Assembly (NCBI GenBank): GCA_050012355.1
Contig: JBEKHI010000509.1
Coordinates: 1-5,215 of the forward strand
Length of the DNA: 5,215 bases
DNA from: JBEKHI01 sp050012355
GTDB taxonomy: Bacteria > Actinomycetota > Actinomycetes > Streptosporangiales > Streptosporangiaceae
Reading direction: 5' to 3'
The notes under the pieces: generated by a model
What the model was told of the DNA's origin: nothing
Databases searched by the model: none
The model's input: only the letters and a program-made list of their open reading frames with translations
In this document: positions 4,742 to 5,215 of the stretch, one piece after another
Position numbering within the stretch: the first letter of the stretch is position 1
How the letters are laid out: each line of letters begins with the position of its first letter
Position numbers and translations under genes: made by a program

Positions 4742-4745
4742 ACGC

Positions 4746-5215
4746 ATGGAATCGCCGGACATCGGATCCCGTAACAGGCGCGGAGCATTCTGGCTGGTCG
4801 CCGCCGCGCTCGGCGTGGTGATGTTCGCGTCCGCCGCGCCGTCGCCGCTGTACCCGGTCTACCAGCGGCTCTGGGGCTTTTCCTCGTCCATGTTGACTGT
4901 CGTGTTCGCCGTTTACGTCGGGGCGCTGCTGATCAGCCTGCTCACCGTCGGCACGCTGTCGGACCACGTCGGCCGCCGGCCGGTGATCGCGGGCGGGATG
5001 CTAGCGCTGGCCGGAGCGATGGCCGTGTTCGCGACCGCCGACGGGGTGGGCGCGCTGCTGGCGGCCCGGATACTGCAAGGACTGGCCACCGGCGCCGTGC
5101 TTGGCACCCTGAGCGCGGCAGTGGTCGACCTGCAACCCAGTCGCCGGGCGGGTTCCCTGGTCGCAAGCGTGATGCCGGCGGTCGGCCTGGCCTGCGGAAT
5201 CGCCGTCAGTGCCCT
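4746..5215 (+). CDS. MFS transporter, N-terminal part (3' end outside window)
   Basis: The frame runs open from ATG 4746 to the window edge: 156 codons of a protein family usually about 400 residues long. A short polar N-terminus precedes a first membrane segment at about 14-34 ending in APSPLYPVYQ, typical of proton-driven drug exporters. Segment 2 is about 49-69, followed by MFS motif A, GTLSDHVGRRP (69-79), with D73 and R77/R78. Segments 3 (80-97) and 4 (about 101-126) follow; segment 4 carries RILQGLATG (108-116), the R-x-x-Q-G-x-x-x-G motif B. Segment 5 begins near 139. It is an inner-membrane exporter, substrate unknown. The divergent TetR gene and paired inverted repeats imply ligand-induced expression. 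Proton antiport is inferred from family. Confidence 0.92.
   Translation, partial: MESPDIGSRNRRGAFWLVAAALGVVMFASAAPSPLYPVYQRLWGFSSSMLTVVFAVYVGALLISLLTVGTLSDHVGRRPVIAGGMLALAGAMAVFATADGVGALLAARILQGLATGAVLGTLSAAVVDLQPSRRAGSLVASVMPAVGLACGIAVSA

Noticed and set aside
1..5215. CRISPR array, tRNA/rRNA, insertion sequence or phage genes
   Set aside because: No regularly spaced repeats, no cloverleaf or conserved rRNA stretches, and no transposase or integrase motifs were seen on either strand.

Overview
The window is about 70% GC by eye. Most start sites look actinobacterial: a TANNNT -10 box 6-9 bases ahead of the ATG with no Shine-Dalgarno, i.e. apparently leaderless mRNAs. Rpe, the short-chain-like cis-prenyltransferase (Rv1086 type) and the DUF2786 protein also fit Actinomycetota (Streptosporangiales/Pseudonocardiales-like; genus not resolvable).

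Layout: (i) 2-214 (+), tail of a beta-rich Ig/BACON-like protein entering from the left. (ii) 277-966 (-), rpe, ribulose-phosphate 3-epimerase. (iii) 1097-1831 (+), a DUF2786 protein divergent from rpe, with a strong Shine-Dalgarno, ending at a 13-bp hairpin. (iv) 1894-2667 (+), a cis-prenyltransferase whose likely -10 box follows that hairpin directly. (v) 2671-3648 (-), convergent with it across 3 bp, an apparent fusion of a peptidase S51 (PepE-like) domain to a MmcQ/YjbR domain. (vi) 3674-4076, no intact gene: a back-to-back promoter, a broken ORF, a remnant of a GH54-type alpha-L-arabinofuranosidase domain, and a large hairpin. (vii) 4077-4655 (-), a TetR repressor, divergent from (viii) 4746-5215 (+), the start of an MFS exporter running off the window. 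Between them lie two related inverted repeats, the likely TetR operators.

How they work together: rpe serves the pentose phosphate pathway and the prenyltransferase makes polyprenyl-phosphate precursors; nothing links them beyond adjacency. TetR plus MFS is a classic self-contained efflux cassette. I see no phage, CRISPR, toxin-antitoxin, biosynthetic or defence system and no clear novel multi-gene system. The items most worth attention are the S51-YjbR fusion, the paired operators, the variant P-loop-like motif of the prenyltransferase, the GH54 fossil, and the consistent leaderless starts.
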